DNA of 64,000 bases from Meconema thalassinum (Eukaryota; Arthropoda; Insecta; Orthoptera; Tettigoniidae). The stretch is from assembly GCA_946902985.2 (NCBI GenBank), contig OX336388.2, positions 1,499,616,545 through 1,499,680,544 of the forward strand, in the 5' to 3' direction. The translations under genes and the position numbers were made by a program. This document shows positions 54,791-64,000 of the stretch, piece after piece (within the stretch, counting starts at the first letter, position 1; the number at the start of each line of letters is the position of its first letter). The notes beneath the pieces were generated by a model. That model was not told the DNA's origin, ran no database searches, and saw only the letters and a program-made list of their open reading frames with translations.

Positions 54791-55869
54791 TTATGTTTCA
54801 ACAAACAAGAAAACACTATGTCAATCGGGGTTTGCTACTGAAATGTACTAGACTGTAGCAGCCCCTAGGATTTTTTTTTTGAAATTTGGAATGAGCTGCA
54901 GATCCACTGTTCTTTCATAAATCAGATCTGGCTACAAGTGAGAAGTCTAGGTTATGTAGTTTTAATGAAGAGAGATGTTTAATTTTAATTTAACTCTACA
55001 TAAGAATGAGATGAGTGAAAGAAGAGACATGATGTTACACTGATACATAAATTACAACTTATTACTACTTAAATGATACTTAAGTTTAAAATAATAAATC
55101 CTCTCAATATGAAGAGTACTGTAACATACTTTTCTTCTGCTGAGACCTTATTCAATCTTCTTACTCATTTGATGGCAATTTACCAACCTGTTTTTTTTCT
55201 TCCTTGCCATCTTTCGTCAAGACATGTGATGGTATAAATAATAGCATGGTAATGATACTCTTCAAATGGTCATATCAGCATGACATCATGGTAGTACCAA
55301 TAATATTCAGAGAACAAGCAACGGGCATTATGTAGAACACCTTGAATTTGTTGATCAAACGTGCAGATCTTTGTGTTAGTTGTGTTATTAGAGAAAGCTT
55401 TTCAGTCGGCCAACACGCATTGTGCCCAATTACATTAGGCAGAAAAACAAGTACGGTATTTAAACTCCTTAACCTGAAAGAAATATTACATGATATATTT
55501 ATCACAAAATAACACTCTTTTATGTTTAAAAAAATGGGGGGGGGGAGTGCATTAGCATTTTGATGATAACTGCAGGCCACATCTTTTAACTAAATATTAA
55601 GTCTCTGTGCAAGTGCGATGGTGTTGGGGTTAGATCATTGAGGTTATCAGCTGCAATAAGTGTTGGTAAACTCAGTTTGGTGAAACAGTGTAGACTTGTG
55701 CCAAAGGGCCTGGGAATGCTTGGTTCCTCAGTTTAGGGGCTGCGACAACGCGGTCATGTAGCCCCAGGAATGGAGAGGATTGTTCAAATTTCAAGTAGAC
55801 AGTGTTACCCACAGGATAAGTCGACTCGGTGTCATCAGTGGCGAGTAATTGTTAAATGATACAATGGTA
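54791..55869. other. No gene recognised
   Basis: A minus-strand frame at 55275-55580 has no domain or splice signals. Nothing else is supported. Confidence 0.5.
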
Positions 55870-56503
55870 CCCAGTAAGTTAAACCATCATTTTTACACGA
55901 AGCATGTACATTAAAAAGATGAACAGTAGAAGTATTTTCAACTGATCTTATCGCAAGAAGCCCACAAAGTCAAAAGTCACAAGTTTTACAAAGCATGTTA
56001 ATGTGATAAAGCACAAGAAGCAAGTCAAGCTATGCTGTGGCTGAAATAATTGCTAAAAATTATGTTTGGTGATGAATTTGTGAAACAAGTAAACGAAAAT
56101 TCCCATTTCAGACACTACTATTACCATATTGGCCCAAAAGTAAGCCGCACCCTTAATATTCGAAGTGGAAAAAGGGAAAAAGTTTATGTCCGAAAATAAG
56201 CCGCATCTGGATTAAGTGAAGACACATTTATGTTCTTGTACTTACCAACATGTAAACATTTTTTTTCTGACATCCGTAATTTCTTCCAGCCTCTTTGTTG
56301 ATGGCCTCACTGTTCCGCCCCTTAAAACCTCAATCACTAACTAACTAACCTCTCTGTTGGTTGTGCTTTTGGCATAACACACAACTGCAAATTTGAAGGC
56401 TGCATCCTAAGCACGCCGAATTCCTTTGCTTGATGAAGCTTTTCGCTCTACCGGTAAATGATCCCTCATTTTTGCATTAAACAGGCTTTCTTACAGATCT
56501 TAC

Positions 56504-57183
56504 CAGGGGCGTATATAAGGGGGTGCTGAGGGGCCTCCAGCCCCCCCTCCCGAAAAAGCCAATAAAATTAAGAAAGTGTTGCCTTGGTAAGAGCATAAAA
56601 TAATTATAAATTTGGTTGTACCCTAATCTTAACTTATTGGCTAAGTTATAAACAATATTAAGATTGAAATTAGACTACCTCGTGGTGTAGTGGCTTGCAT
56701 TCTTGGCTGTCGCCCCAGAGGTCTAAATTCGATTCCCGGCTCTGCCAAGTAATTTTAATTCTAGTCTGAGGGCTGGAACTGGGTACACTCAGCCTTGTGA
56801 GGCAAAACTGTGAATTCCACACTAAGGTACTTTTGAGAAATTAATTATCAACTTGTAAAAAAAAATACCTTTCTGCTTAGTAAATTGACAAATATATAGA
56901 TATTTGCCATTCATACTCCATAGATCATAATAGAAAATTCATTAAGTATACAATTTTATTTGTGTGTTGTGTTGTATTTTACAACATTTTTGTATTGCCA
57001 GTAATAATTGTAGGCTATATAAACTTTGAATCTTTTCTAAAATAATTACACAAAGTTATATGCTCTAAGATATTGGTTGATATATCTGGGTATTTTGCGG
57101 TGACAATCCCCTGAGTATACTCACAATTTTCCAGGATAGTCAGACCCCCCCCCCCCTGAAAAAATATTGTATATACGCCCCTG
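56504..57183. mobile_element. hAT MITE (680 bp)
   Basis: GATCTTAC is duplicated at 56496-56503 and 57184-57191 (8 bp, hAT). The ends are CAGGGGCGTATATA and its reverse complement, with G/C homopolymer runs just inside. No coding sequence. It contains the SINE at 56688. Confidence 0.93.
56688..56850 (+). mobile_element. tRNA-derived SINE
   Basis: The head is tRNA-like. The A box is in CGTGGTGTAGTGGCTTGCAT and the B box is AGGTCTAAATTCGATTCCC, spaced as in tRNA genes, so an internal Pol III promoter is expected. A non-tRNA body follows (gggctggaactgggtacac). It has no CCA-type acceptor stem pairing over full length, so it is not a functional tRNA gene. Confidence 0.75.
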
Positions 57184-57404
57184 GATCTTACTGAGACTGA
57201 GCTACTGTATATTATTCAAGTATACGAAACAATACCGCGTTACTGAATAACAATGTCACTGCCAAAACACAAGTTCGCATTGTTGTCATTTAATGCCCCT
57301 AGTTTCTCTTATAGACTGTATTGTTGCTTTGTTGCTGTGTTCTTGCTAATGAGCATTCCTTTTTAAACAGTACATGACATATTAATGTACCGGTACAATA
57401 GATT

Positions 57405-57715
57405 GACCGTAGTGTGACGGTGAGCCCTATACTCTGTGAGATGCCTGAATAGGATTGACATTTGGCCGGAAGTTCCACGTCAGTCACCACCCCTCTGCCT
57501 CTTCACCAATCCATGTTCCAATAGTTGATGTCATAATGCTCTGCATTGCAATATTACAGCCCACGTGCGTCAGTGCCTGGTCAGCTGAATCTCTGGCTTG
57601 TACAGTGCGATCGCTTGTTATTCTAACTGTTTGGCAACCTTGTTCCCTAACCACATGGCGAGGCGAGAACTGTCAATCCTATTCTTGTAGCTCACAGAGT
57701 ATAATCCCAGAACGG
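57405..57715. repeat. Small inverted-repeat element
   Basis: 57418-57455 (TATACTCTGTGAG... AATAGGATTGACA) pairs with the reverse complement of 57668-57705 (TATACTCTGTGAG...AATAGGATTGACAG). The arms are about 38 bp and 250 bp apart. Shape fits a MITE, but I could not fix the ends or a TSD. Confidence 0.6.
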
Positions 57716-58019
57716 TGTTAGTTTCTCTAGGTACTTTTCTCTTATCTATGAAATAAAAACAATGTCTTTTCAACCAATATATTAAACAAGTACCAAAGAA
57801 TTTATAAAAATATAGGACAGATCAAGGAATCTCTTAAGGTAAGTAATTACATGTAGACAACACAATACACATTTGTATGGATAAGGGCAACGGGAACAAA
57901 GCAAATTAAAAGATAGGTAGGACGTACTCAACTCCCCAAAATAAATCCAATTAGTACCTACAGTACATAAACGCAGAAATCCCCCCAGGGGCTCACATCT
58001 AGTGGGACATGGGTTAGCG

Positions 58020-58377
58020 ACCACGGGACCCCAGCTGAGTCCAGCATTGCTTCCACTTACTTATGTCGGGCTCCTCTCCGTCTTCTTTCCTGTCGACCTC
58101 CCTTGGTCAACTCTTGTTCTTTTCCGACCCCGGCGGTATTAGGGTATCCGAGGCCTAGGGAGATTTTCACTTTCCCGCCTTAGTTGGCCCTTGTCTCATC
58201 TTTCCTGATACCCTCATTTTTCGAGGGGTCAGTCTTCTTTTTCTTTTCATTATATTTCCTTTTCTCTTTAAGGTTCCTGCACTAGTTATTTAATTTTTAA
58301 TTTTTTTTTATTTATTTATTTTTTCTTGCTCCTCGTGTATCTAAATTCCCTTTAGGGATTTGTTTGCATCTACACTC
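58020..58377. other. Pyrimidine-rich interspersed sequence, no gene
   Basis: CT-rich with a poly-T/A-rich 3' end (58280-58325), resembling a LINE or SINE end read in either direction. No coding frame. Confidence 0.35.
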
Positions 58378-59345
58378 CATTTTGTAGGTATTTTCAATCT
58401 ACATTGCATTTTGTACGTTTTTTCTATCTACCTTGCATTTTGCGGGTGTTTTCAACCTCAATTGCATTCTGAAGGATTGACAATCTAAATTGCTTTTTAG
58501 TAAGTCGTTCAATAATGTTGCGAGTCCTGAGATCCGGTTGTAACTATTTTGAATTTCAATTGCAATTTGTAAGTATTTTCAACCTAAACCGCTTTTTGCA
58601 AGTAATTTCAATCTAAATTGCATTTTGTAGGGTGGGCATTTTGCAAGTATTTTGATTCTCACTTGTATTTTGTGGGTACCTTGAATCTAAATTACATTTT
58701 GTAAGTATTTTCAATCTAAATTACATTTTGTAGGTATTTTGAACCTCAATTGCATTTTGTATGTATTTACAATCTCATTTGCAATTTGTAGGTATTTTGA
58801 ATATCAATTGCATTTTGTAGGCATTTCGACTACATTGCATTTTGTACGTATTTTGAACCTAACCTACATTTTGTGCATATTTTTCAATCTATTCCTTTTG
58901 TGAGTATTTTCATACTAAATTCCCTATTGTAAGTATTACCGCTCTCCATTTTTTATTCTTTAATCTGGGTTAAGAGGGGCAGATGAACTCATAGTTCACC
59001 CCTTAAAACAACAACTAATTCAGTTGCATTTTGTAAGCATTTTGAATTTCAATTGCACTTTGTGAGTATTTTGGATCTGAGAAGGGAGTTTTTTCAATCT
59101 GAATTGCACTGTGTATTTTCAATTTCAATTGCATTTTGTTAGTATTTTGAACCTCAATTGCATTTTGTACGTATTTCCAATCTCATTTGTATTCTGTAAG
59201 AATTTTGAATATCAGTTGCATTTTGTAAGTATTTTGACTCTGCATTGCTTTTATACGTATTTTGAACCTAACCTGCATTTTGTGCGTATTTTATCAATCT
59301 ATTCCTTTTGTGAATATTTTCGTTCTAAATTCCCTTTTGTAAGTA
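58378..59345 (+). repeat. 29-bp minisatellite
   Basis: The unit is close to CATTTTGTAGGTATTTTCAA plus TCTNNATTG (29 bp), repeated about 30 times with point changes and short gaps. The second half, with its right flank (gtaagtattaccgctctcc ... ggggcagatga), duplicates the first half, so about 415 bp was copied as a block (58600-59020 and 59030-59430). Small ORFs across it (59111-59383) are low-complexity artefacts. Confidence 0.85.
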
Positions 59346-59430
59346 TTACCGCTCTCCATTTTGTATTCTTTAATCTGTGTTAAGAGGGGCAGATGACCTC
59401 GTAGTTCCGCCCCTTAAAACAACAATAACT

Positions 59431-60900
59431 AACTAAACGCAGAAATGACAAGAAAAGAATATGCAAAATGAAAACCTTGTTTAAGAGGTCGAATAAGATC
59501 TCATAATCCAATTAATTAAGTTTCAAACACCTATCAATTGAAAGGTTCATGCAGAATAAGAACAGATGATAAATGACAAAATAGGGAACCTTGCATGAGA
59601 GGTCGTTGACAAATCACAAAAATGAATAGAGACCCAAAAGGTTGAGTATTTAGATAATATAGAAAACAAACTAAATAAAAGGCGTAAAAAGAACCGGCAC
59701 TACACAATGAAGGAAAACGTAAAATAAATTAAAGTTTATCCTCTTAAAATATTAAATCCTCTTACGCAATGACACGGATCAAGCTCCTGCTCGTCTGACA
59801 ACTTTCATCTAACTAATTATTATTGCTAAAAAATTCAGTCATGGCGACCGTCGCCAGGAAACGTACAAAAAACGGAAAACAAAAACCCTCATAAATGAAT
59901 GTTTAGACCATCAGAAGGCCAAGTTTTATAAAGAATATTAATTTAAGAAAAATATTTATGAGAGCTGTGGATCGAAGAATTTTTAGGTTAGTTAATTTGG
60001 CATCGGGATTCGTACGTAGTAAGGTCCCCAAGACCTTGGCAGAATCTGTCCGAGTACAACAAAATAACACAAAAACGGCACTCGGGCTGCAGCAGAAGGC
60101 AAAAAATATTAATCAAATAAATAGAAATTCAACACATTAACCAAGAAATAAATGAACAGTCACAAAACACAAAAGCAGTTAATACTCAAATAATCATAAG
60201 GAAAGTATAGGTACAACAAAAATAAAACACTAGTTTCCGAACTCTATTCAATAAAACATGTTGAGTAACCCAAAACAATAACTTAGTGCTGATCATGAAG
60301 CAATGAAATTATAGGTACCGGTACTCGGACAAATCTGCCAAGCCAAGTTCAGCTTGCCGTACACATTTAAACAGTAGATATTACCTTATGCTGCTGCAGA
60401 GATTATAATTAATTTAAACTAGCAAATTTTGTTTTAGTGTTGTCGAATTATATACAAACTACTCGGGGCACCAAAACGAGTAAAAACTCGGCCCGATAGA
60501 TCTCTATAAAATTATACATTCTTTCTATAAGATTTTCTAAGATGGACTGTCGTTGTTACATTGTCTAAATTGTTAAACTCAAGTCTCTGTTGATAAGGAA
60601 CTACCAACACAATTTCAGATTAGGCCAAAACGTTATTATCTTCTGGTCTCAAATTTTATTATTTTACGGTTGTCGTCACTTGCCAAAGGCCAGTGATTGG
60701 TTCGATGGTAATAGCCAATCACCTTCGACAGGACCTCGATTTCATTGACCACAGCTGATGATATTTAGAAATGTTTGCCAAATACGTCAAGAGATGAATC
60801 TATTATTATGCCGGTTGGATTTATAGGTTATAGTTCATGAACTGGGTAATATTGTTGAAACTCCAGGCATTGTAACATGAAAATCATGTTACAATTATAA
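59431..60900. other. No gene recognised
   Basis: AT-rich interior of the pogo-type element; no coding or structural feature that I can support. Confidence 0.5.
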
Positions 60901-61285
60901 AAGTGTAGGTAGCGAATATAAGTCGCACCCAGATTTTTTACCCAAATAATTTTAATAAAAAGTGCGGCCTATTTTTGGGCCAATTTGGTAGTAGATGCAT
61001 TCAAGATATGTCTAAAAATATTGAATCTCAAACTACAGAATTACTCCTTCAGGTTGAATATTTTTCTATGCAACTGGATGTGTGAACTGACGTCGCAAAT
61101 GAAGCACAATTGATAGCATTTGTCAGATTCCTTCATGATGGAAGTATCATAGATCATATTTTATTTTGTAAAGCACCCTCCCAAACAACTAAGGGACAAG
61201 ATATATTTGATTTAGTAAGTGTTTATTATGATACAGCAGGTTTGTCATGGAAATCTTAATGCAAATGTGACTTCTCAATCTATAG

Positions 61286-61441
61286 GTAAAATCTACGAGG
61301 AACTGCTGCAATTTGGAAAGCTGGAGCAGATGAATGCAGGTAGTGAGGAGAAGTCGCGGCGCCCTCCTCTCCTTCGACAGGAGAGTGTATGTTTGTCTCC
61401 CAGGAAAGGAGTACCTGGTCAAGATCCACGGACAGGAAAAG
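61286..61441 (+). CDS. Third exon of the host gene, basic Ser/Pro linker
   Basis: The 3' splice site gacttctcaatctatag ends at 61285 and the donor GTAACT starts at 61442. It needs two bases to complete the codon left by the 17093-17255 exon, and has them, giving KIYEELLQFGKLEQMNAGSE, then KSRRPPLLRQESVCLSPRK and VPGQDPRTGKG. It ends with one base over, so at least one more exon follows beyond the window. The Ser-rich basic linker followed by D-P-R-T-G-K resembles what precedes the C-terminal FATC domain of SMG1 kinases as I remember it. That is the main reason for the tentative family call. Further exons between 17255 and 61286 cannot be excluded. Confidence 0.62.
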
Positions 61442-61867
61442 GTAACTTACTTCTATTGTTCATTGTATTTTACTGTTAAATTTTAATCAATCATCAGAAT
61501 TTCTCTTCATTCGGTCAACACAAGGGTGCCCAAATAGATTGAGGTGATTATTTTATCACCGTATTTTCTGAATGAAATGTTACTTGAATTATTTGTACAT
61601 AAACACAGTTGTAACATTTCAATATTAAATTTTAATCTAGCTCTATGGACTTTCCAACCCAGGTTGACTCTGAGTGGTGGATTGTGCTAGCTTGTCCATG
61701 ATTAGTAACCCTGAAATTCACATTGTCACAAAAACTATTAAGAACTTTAAATAATATTGATCAATAAGTTTAAAACTTATTTGAAACATTCTTCCTTCCT
61801 TTTTTTATATAAAACTAGCTATACCCGGCATGCGTTGCTATGCCAATCAAAGACAGATGGATTGAAA
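61442..61867. other. Host intron, no feature
   Basis: AT-rich intron sequence; no gene or repeat boundary recognised. Confidence 0.5.
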
Positions 61868-62062
61868 GAATGGAAGATAATAATGTTATTGGTTTTACGT
61901 CCCTTAACAACTGCGGCTTTTAGAGACGCCGGGGTGTCGGAATTTTGGCCCGAAGGGATCTTTAACGTGCCAGTAAATCTACTGACTTGGCCCCCTCGCA
62001 TTTGCGCACCCTCAAATGCCAACTGGCTGCACCAGGATTCGATCCTGCAACCTTGGTCACAG
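61868..62062 (-). mobile_element. tRNA-derived SINE, minus strand
   Basis: On the minus strand GGATCGAATCCTGGTGCAG is a B box with T-loop context. The body follows (GGCATTTGAGGGTGCGCAAA, then AGATTTACTGGCACGTTAAA), ending in ACATTATTATC, an ATT-type tail. The A-box end seems truncated. It is one of the commonest SINE body plans I would expect in orthopteroid insects, from memory. Confidence 0.68.
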
Positions 62063-62425
62063 CAATTTACAAAATTAATTGAAATACTTTATTGTCCATC
62101 GAATCAATACTTCAAAATGAAGTTAAACTTATTGGTACACGTTTCGAATTAAATTACAATCCTTCATCAGCCAAAAAATATACTAAAAGATTGGATAACA
62201 TCATGCACACAATAACACGAATATAAGATATTATATTTTGATTAAAGCACATTATAGCTATTATGTGTTGAATAAAGCACTTTATATCACTTTAATATGT
62301 ACACACATCTCAATCTACATCTTAACACATTGAGCAATTACAACTAATATCGTCACAGAGTAAAAGCATATATACACTCCGACCATGTTCCATAGAGGAC
62401 ATAAACTAGATTCATAATAGTCTCC
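62063..62425 (-). mobile_element. Possible LTR or Penelope end with hammerhead motif
   Basis: On the minus strand this AT-rich stretch follows a purine tract (AAGTGGGGGAGAC at 62427-62439) just after the gypsy pol stop. It has two AATAAAG signals and contains the hammerhead-like motif at 62132-62174. It may be the 3' LTR of the gypsy element or the end of a separate Penelope-like element; a second copy would decide. Confidence 0.4.
62132..62174 (-). ncRNA. Hammerhead-ribozyme-like motif
   Basis: On the minus strand: TTGG, CTGATGA (62164-62170), helix II GGATT/AATTC with 7-nt loop (one extra A before it), GAAAC (62141-62145), GTGTA with the cleavage site after GTA, then CCAA pairing with TTGG as helix I. 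The conserved core CUGAUGA...GAAA is intact, and the two-base-pair helix III (AC/GU) is the form described in Penelope-like elements, thought to act as dimers. Confidence 0.68.
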
Positions 62426-62464
62426 CCCACTTATATAAAAACAAACAAAAGGAACTATTCATAT

Positions 62465-64000
62465 TCATTTGGGCACATAGTCTTGCAGATACTGAGGAGG
62501 TCGCCTGTCTCTGGCTGATCTTAAATAACTATCAGCAGGTGGTGGAAGGCTGTCTCGATCAGGGCGTTCATCTGGTTGCAGGATGGTCTGCCTTGTATCA
62601 TCTGAAGTGTGGGTTGCAGGAGGAATACCATCATTCTCTAGTCTTGACTGGGTTGGTGTTGGTATATTTGGAACACCACGCACTGGAGGATTTGTTGGAG
62701 CAAACGTGACATGCTTATCTTTCTTTGGTACGAGAGTCTATAATAACTAGTCAACATGCCGCTTTAAAAATCGTCCCGAATCCAATTTCACATCATAGTG
62801 GCGCTGGCCGAGTTTAGTTTGTATAACACCAAACTGCCAAATATCACGTTTTTTCTTGTGAATCCGGACTTGCACTCTCTCTCCCACTTTGAAAGAGCGA
62901 ACAGGGGGTGAGAAACTGGATGTAGTCAAGCTCTTTTGGTTTGGAAGTAGAGCATCCAACCGGATACGTAGCCGACGTTTCAAATATAGTTCAGCTGGAG
63001 ACTGTCTACATGCCAATGGCGTTGCTCTGTATTGAAACAAGATGTTCTGTAACTTAGTCGATAATGGTGCCGAGTCATTTACAGCAGCACGAAGTCGTGT
63101 CTTCAAAGTTTGGATGTTTCTCTCGGCTAGCCCATTGGTTGCTGGGTGCCTTGGTGCAATATATTCTGAAAAATCCCTCTCTCCTTGCAATAGGATCTGA
63201 ATACATCACTCGTGAAGATAGTGGCAATATCTGACACAAGGACATTCGGGTACCCATGTACGGTAAAGATATTGTCAAGCAGACTGATAGTAGTTGCAGT
63301 GGATGGAGCGTCTTTCACCATTCGGACTTCGACCCACTTGGATTTTGCGTCAACACACATGAAGAAATGGTGGTTATCAAATGGTCCCGCATAGTCAATG
63401 TGTATGCGTTCCCAATTTTCTTCTGGATCATCCCTGGGGTGTATTGGAGCTTTTGGTGGATTTGAACGAGTCTGTGTGCACTCTTCACAAGATTTGATAA
63501 GTTTCTCAATGTCTTTGTCTAATTGTGGCCAGTAGACATATCGTCTTGCTAACTGTTTTGTTTTCACAATGCCAAGGTGTGTTAAATGTAACTCTTCCAA
63601 AAATTTTCCTTGTAGTTTCTTTGGGATAACAATTCGGTCATGACGGAATAGAATACCATTTTCAACTGTATATGGTTCATCCAAGGATTGAGTTTGAAGA
63701 CGTTGCAGGGTGGCTCTAAGTTCTGGGTCTAACATAGTCTCACCAAGGATAGTGTCATATGTAATGGCTTCACTTGACACTTGAAGAATCGTTTCACCAC
63801 AGAGTTGTGAAACTTCTGCATTTATTGATGTTTCAATGTTTGGCGAGGTAGACTCAACAGGGGCTCAAGATAGGCGATCAACATTTTCGTTATCTTTCCC
63901 TTTTTTCACTCTTACCGTGTAGTCAAACCCGGAGAGAAACGATGCATATCTTAGGAGCCTTGCGGATGTCATTTGTGGCAGGCCCTTGTTCTGATGAAAA
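62465..64000 (-). pseudogene. Ty3/gypsy pol, RNase H end and integrase, inactivated
   Basis: It enters from the right window edge with the RNase H tail (ARLLRYASFLSGFDYTV, KGKDNENVDRLS followed by TGA where Arg is expected). Then comes the integrase: zinc finger HLTHLGIVKTKQLARRYVYW ... CEECTQ, core HIDYAGPF with the first Asp, VLVSDIATIFTS with the second (usual SDN is SDI), and after a frameshift near 63160 the block ATNGLAERNIQTLK with the Glu. A C-terminal basic region (GERVQVRIHKKKRD) and a proline-rich tail (62683-62465) finish it. This is the K02A2.6-like gypsy type. Stop, frameshift and Asn>Ile make it inactive. Confidence 0.9.

Larger units (their letters stand above)
56124..60988. 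mobile_element. pogo/Tc1-type non-autonomous element, 4.9 kb
   Basis: TA (56122-56123, 60989-60990) flanks inverted ends CCATATTGGCCCAAAAGTAA and, as reverse complement, CCAAATTGGCCCAAAAATAG, each followed by GCCGCAC. The shape is similar to the 43386-45918 element (CCGTAT...GTCGCAC), pointing to the same superfamily. No transposase is visible. The interior holds a hAT MITE with a SINE, a smaller inverted-repeat element, and a 29-bp minisatellite. Confidence 0.83.
55870..61255 (+). pseudogene. hAT4 transposase remnant (ZBED5/SCAND3-like), split
   Basis: The left piece (55870-56121) gives SSYAVAEIIAK and MFGDEFVKQVNE. The right piece (60991-61255) gives RCIQDMSKNIESQ, LLQVEYFSMQLDV, TDVANEAQLIAFVRFLHDGS and DHILFCKAPSQTTKGQDIFD. 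These are consecutive blocks of SCAND3/ZBED5-type hAT transposases (DxSTDVA with a catalytic Asp). Joining across the pogo-type element at its TA gives PISDTT-SRCIQDM in one frame. Frameshifts, a deletion and a TGA before TDVA make it dead. N- and C-terminal thirds are missing. It ends about 30 bp before the host exon at 61286. Confidence 0.8.

Noticed and set aside
56688..56760. Functional tRNA gene
   Set aside because: A and B boxes are good, but acceptor-stem pairing is absent and a SINE body follows.
58378..59345. CRISPR array because of the 29-bp period
   Set aside because: The whole 29-bp period is repeat; there are no spacers.

Overview
The window looks like one strand of a large, repeat-rich invertebrate genome, most likely an insect. 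Nothing in it is bacterial: there are no operons, ribosome binding sites or long host ORFs. Coding signal comes as short exons with GT/AG borders, or as decayed transposons. The repeat mix (RTE-type LINEs, multi-exon CGGBP1-like hATs, piggyBac, PIF/Harbinger, mariner/pogo-type elements, Penelope-type hammerhead motifs, tRNA-derived SINEs) suits a big-genome arthropod. The species cannot be named from this sequence.

Host gene. Three plus-strand exons (7892-8052, 17093-17255, 61286-61441) have splice sites and matching phases and splice into about 160 in-frame codons. The product is a helical/coiled-coil stretch followed by a basic Ser/Pro-rich linker. A C-terminal part of an SMG1-like PI3K-related kinase is my best but weak guess. 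Almost all the rest of the window is intron, inflated by transposons. The first intron would be about 0.84 kb without one nested block (8863-17058). The second is 44 kb.

Nested block 1 (8863-17067): a LINE flanked by AGTGTATTT is split by a PIF/Harbinger transposon (TSD TAA). That element holds a decayed 4-exon transposase, a hAT remnant split by a TTAA-flanked piggyBac-like MITE, and a 5'-truncated RTE LINE.

Nested block 2 (18809-48834) is the centrepiece: one ordinary piggyBac element of about 2.6 kb stretched to 30 kb. One arm is piggyBac > hAT2 (5 exons, 8-bp TSD) > full-length RTE2 (12-bp TSD) > a 9.6-kb LTR element with two LTRs that look identical and no recognisable pol. A second hAT sits 8 bp away. 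The other arm is piggyBac > LINE C > LINE D/RTE3 > a TA-flanked pogo-type element carrying a minisatellite > a 1.34-kb solo LTR. Pre-insertion sites can be rebuilt at most boundaries, so the order of insertions can be read. This block lies inside a family of ~145-bp tandem repeats with YY1/Pho-like cores (18190-18804, 48835-53350), itself split by a 4-kb TG...CA insertion.

Right part: a hAT of the ZBED5/SCAND3 type (55870-61255) is split by a 4.9-kb pogo-type element holding a hAT MITE, a SINE and a 29-bp minisatellite. It ends about 30 bp before the third host exon. The window closes with a minus-strand Ty3/gypsy pol (RNase H tail, integrase) followed on the same strand by a hammerhead-ribozyme-like motif.

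Left part (1-7891): old fragments of LINE and mariner, a long-range inverted repeat pair, and a second hammerhead-like motif. Boundaries and families were read by eye; no database search was run.
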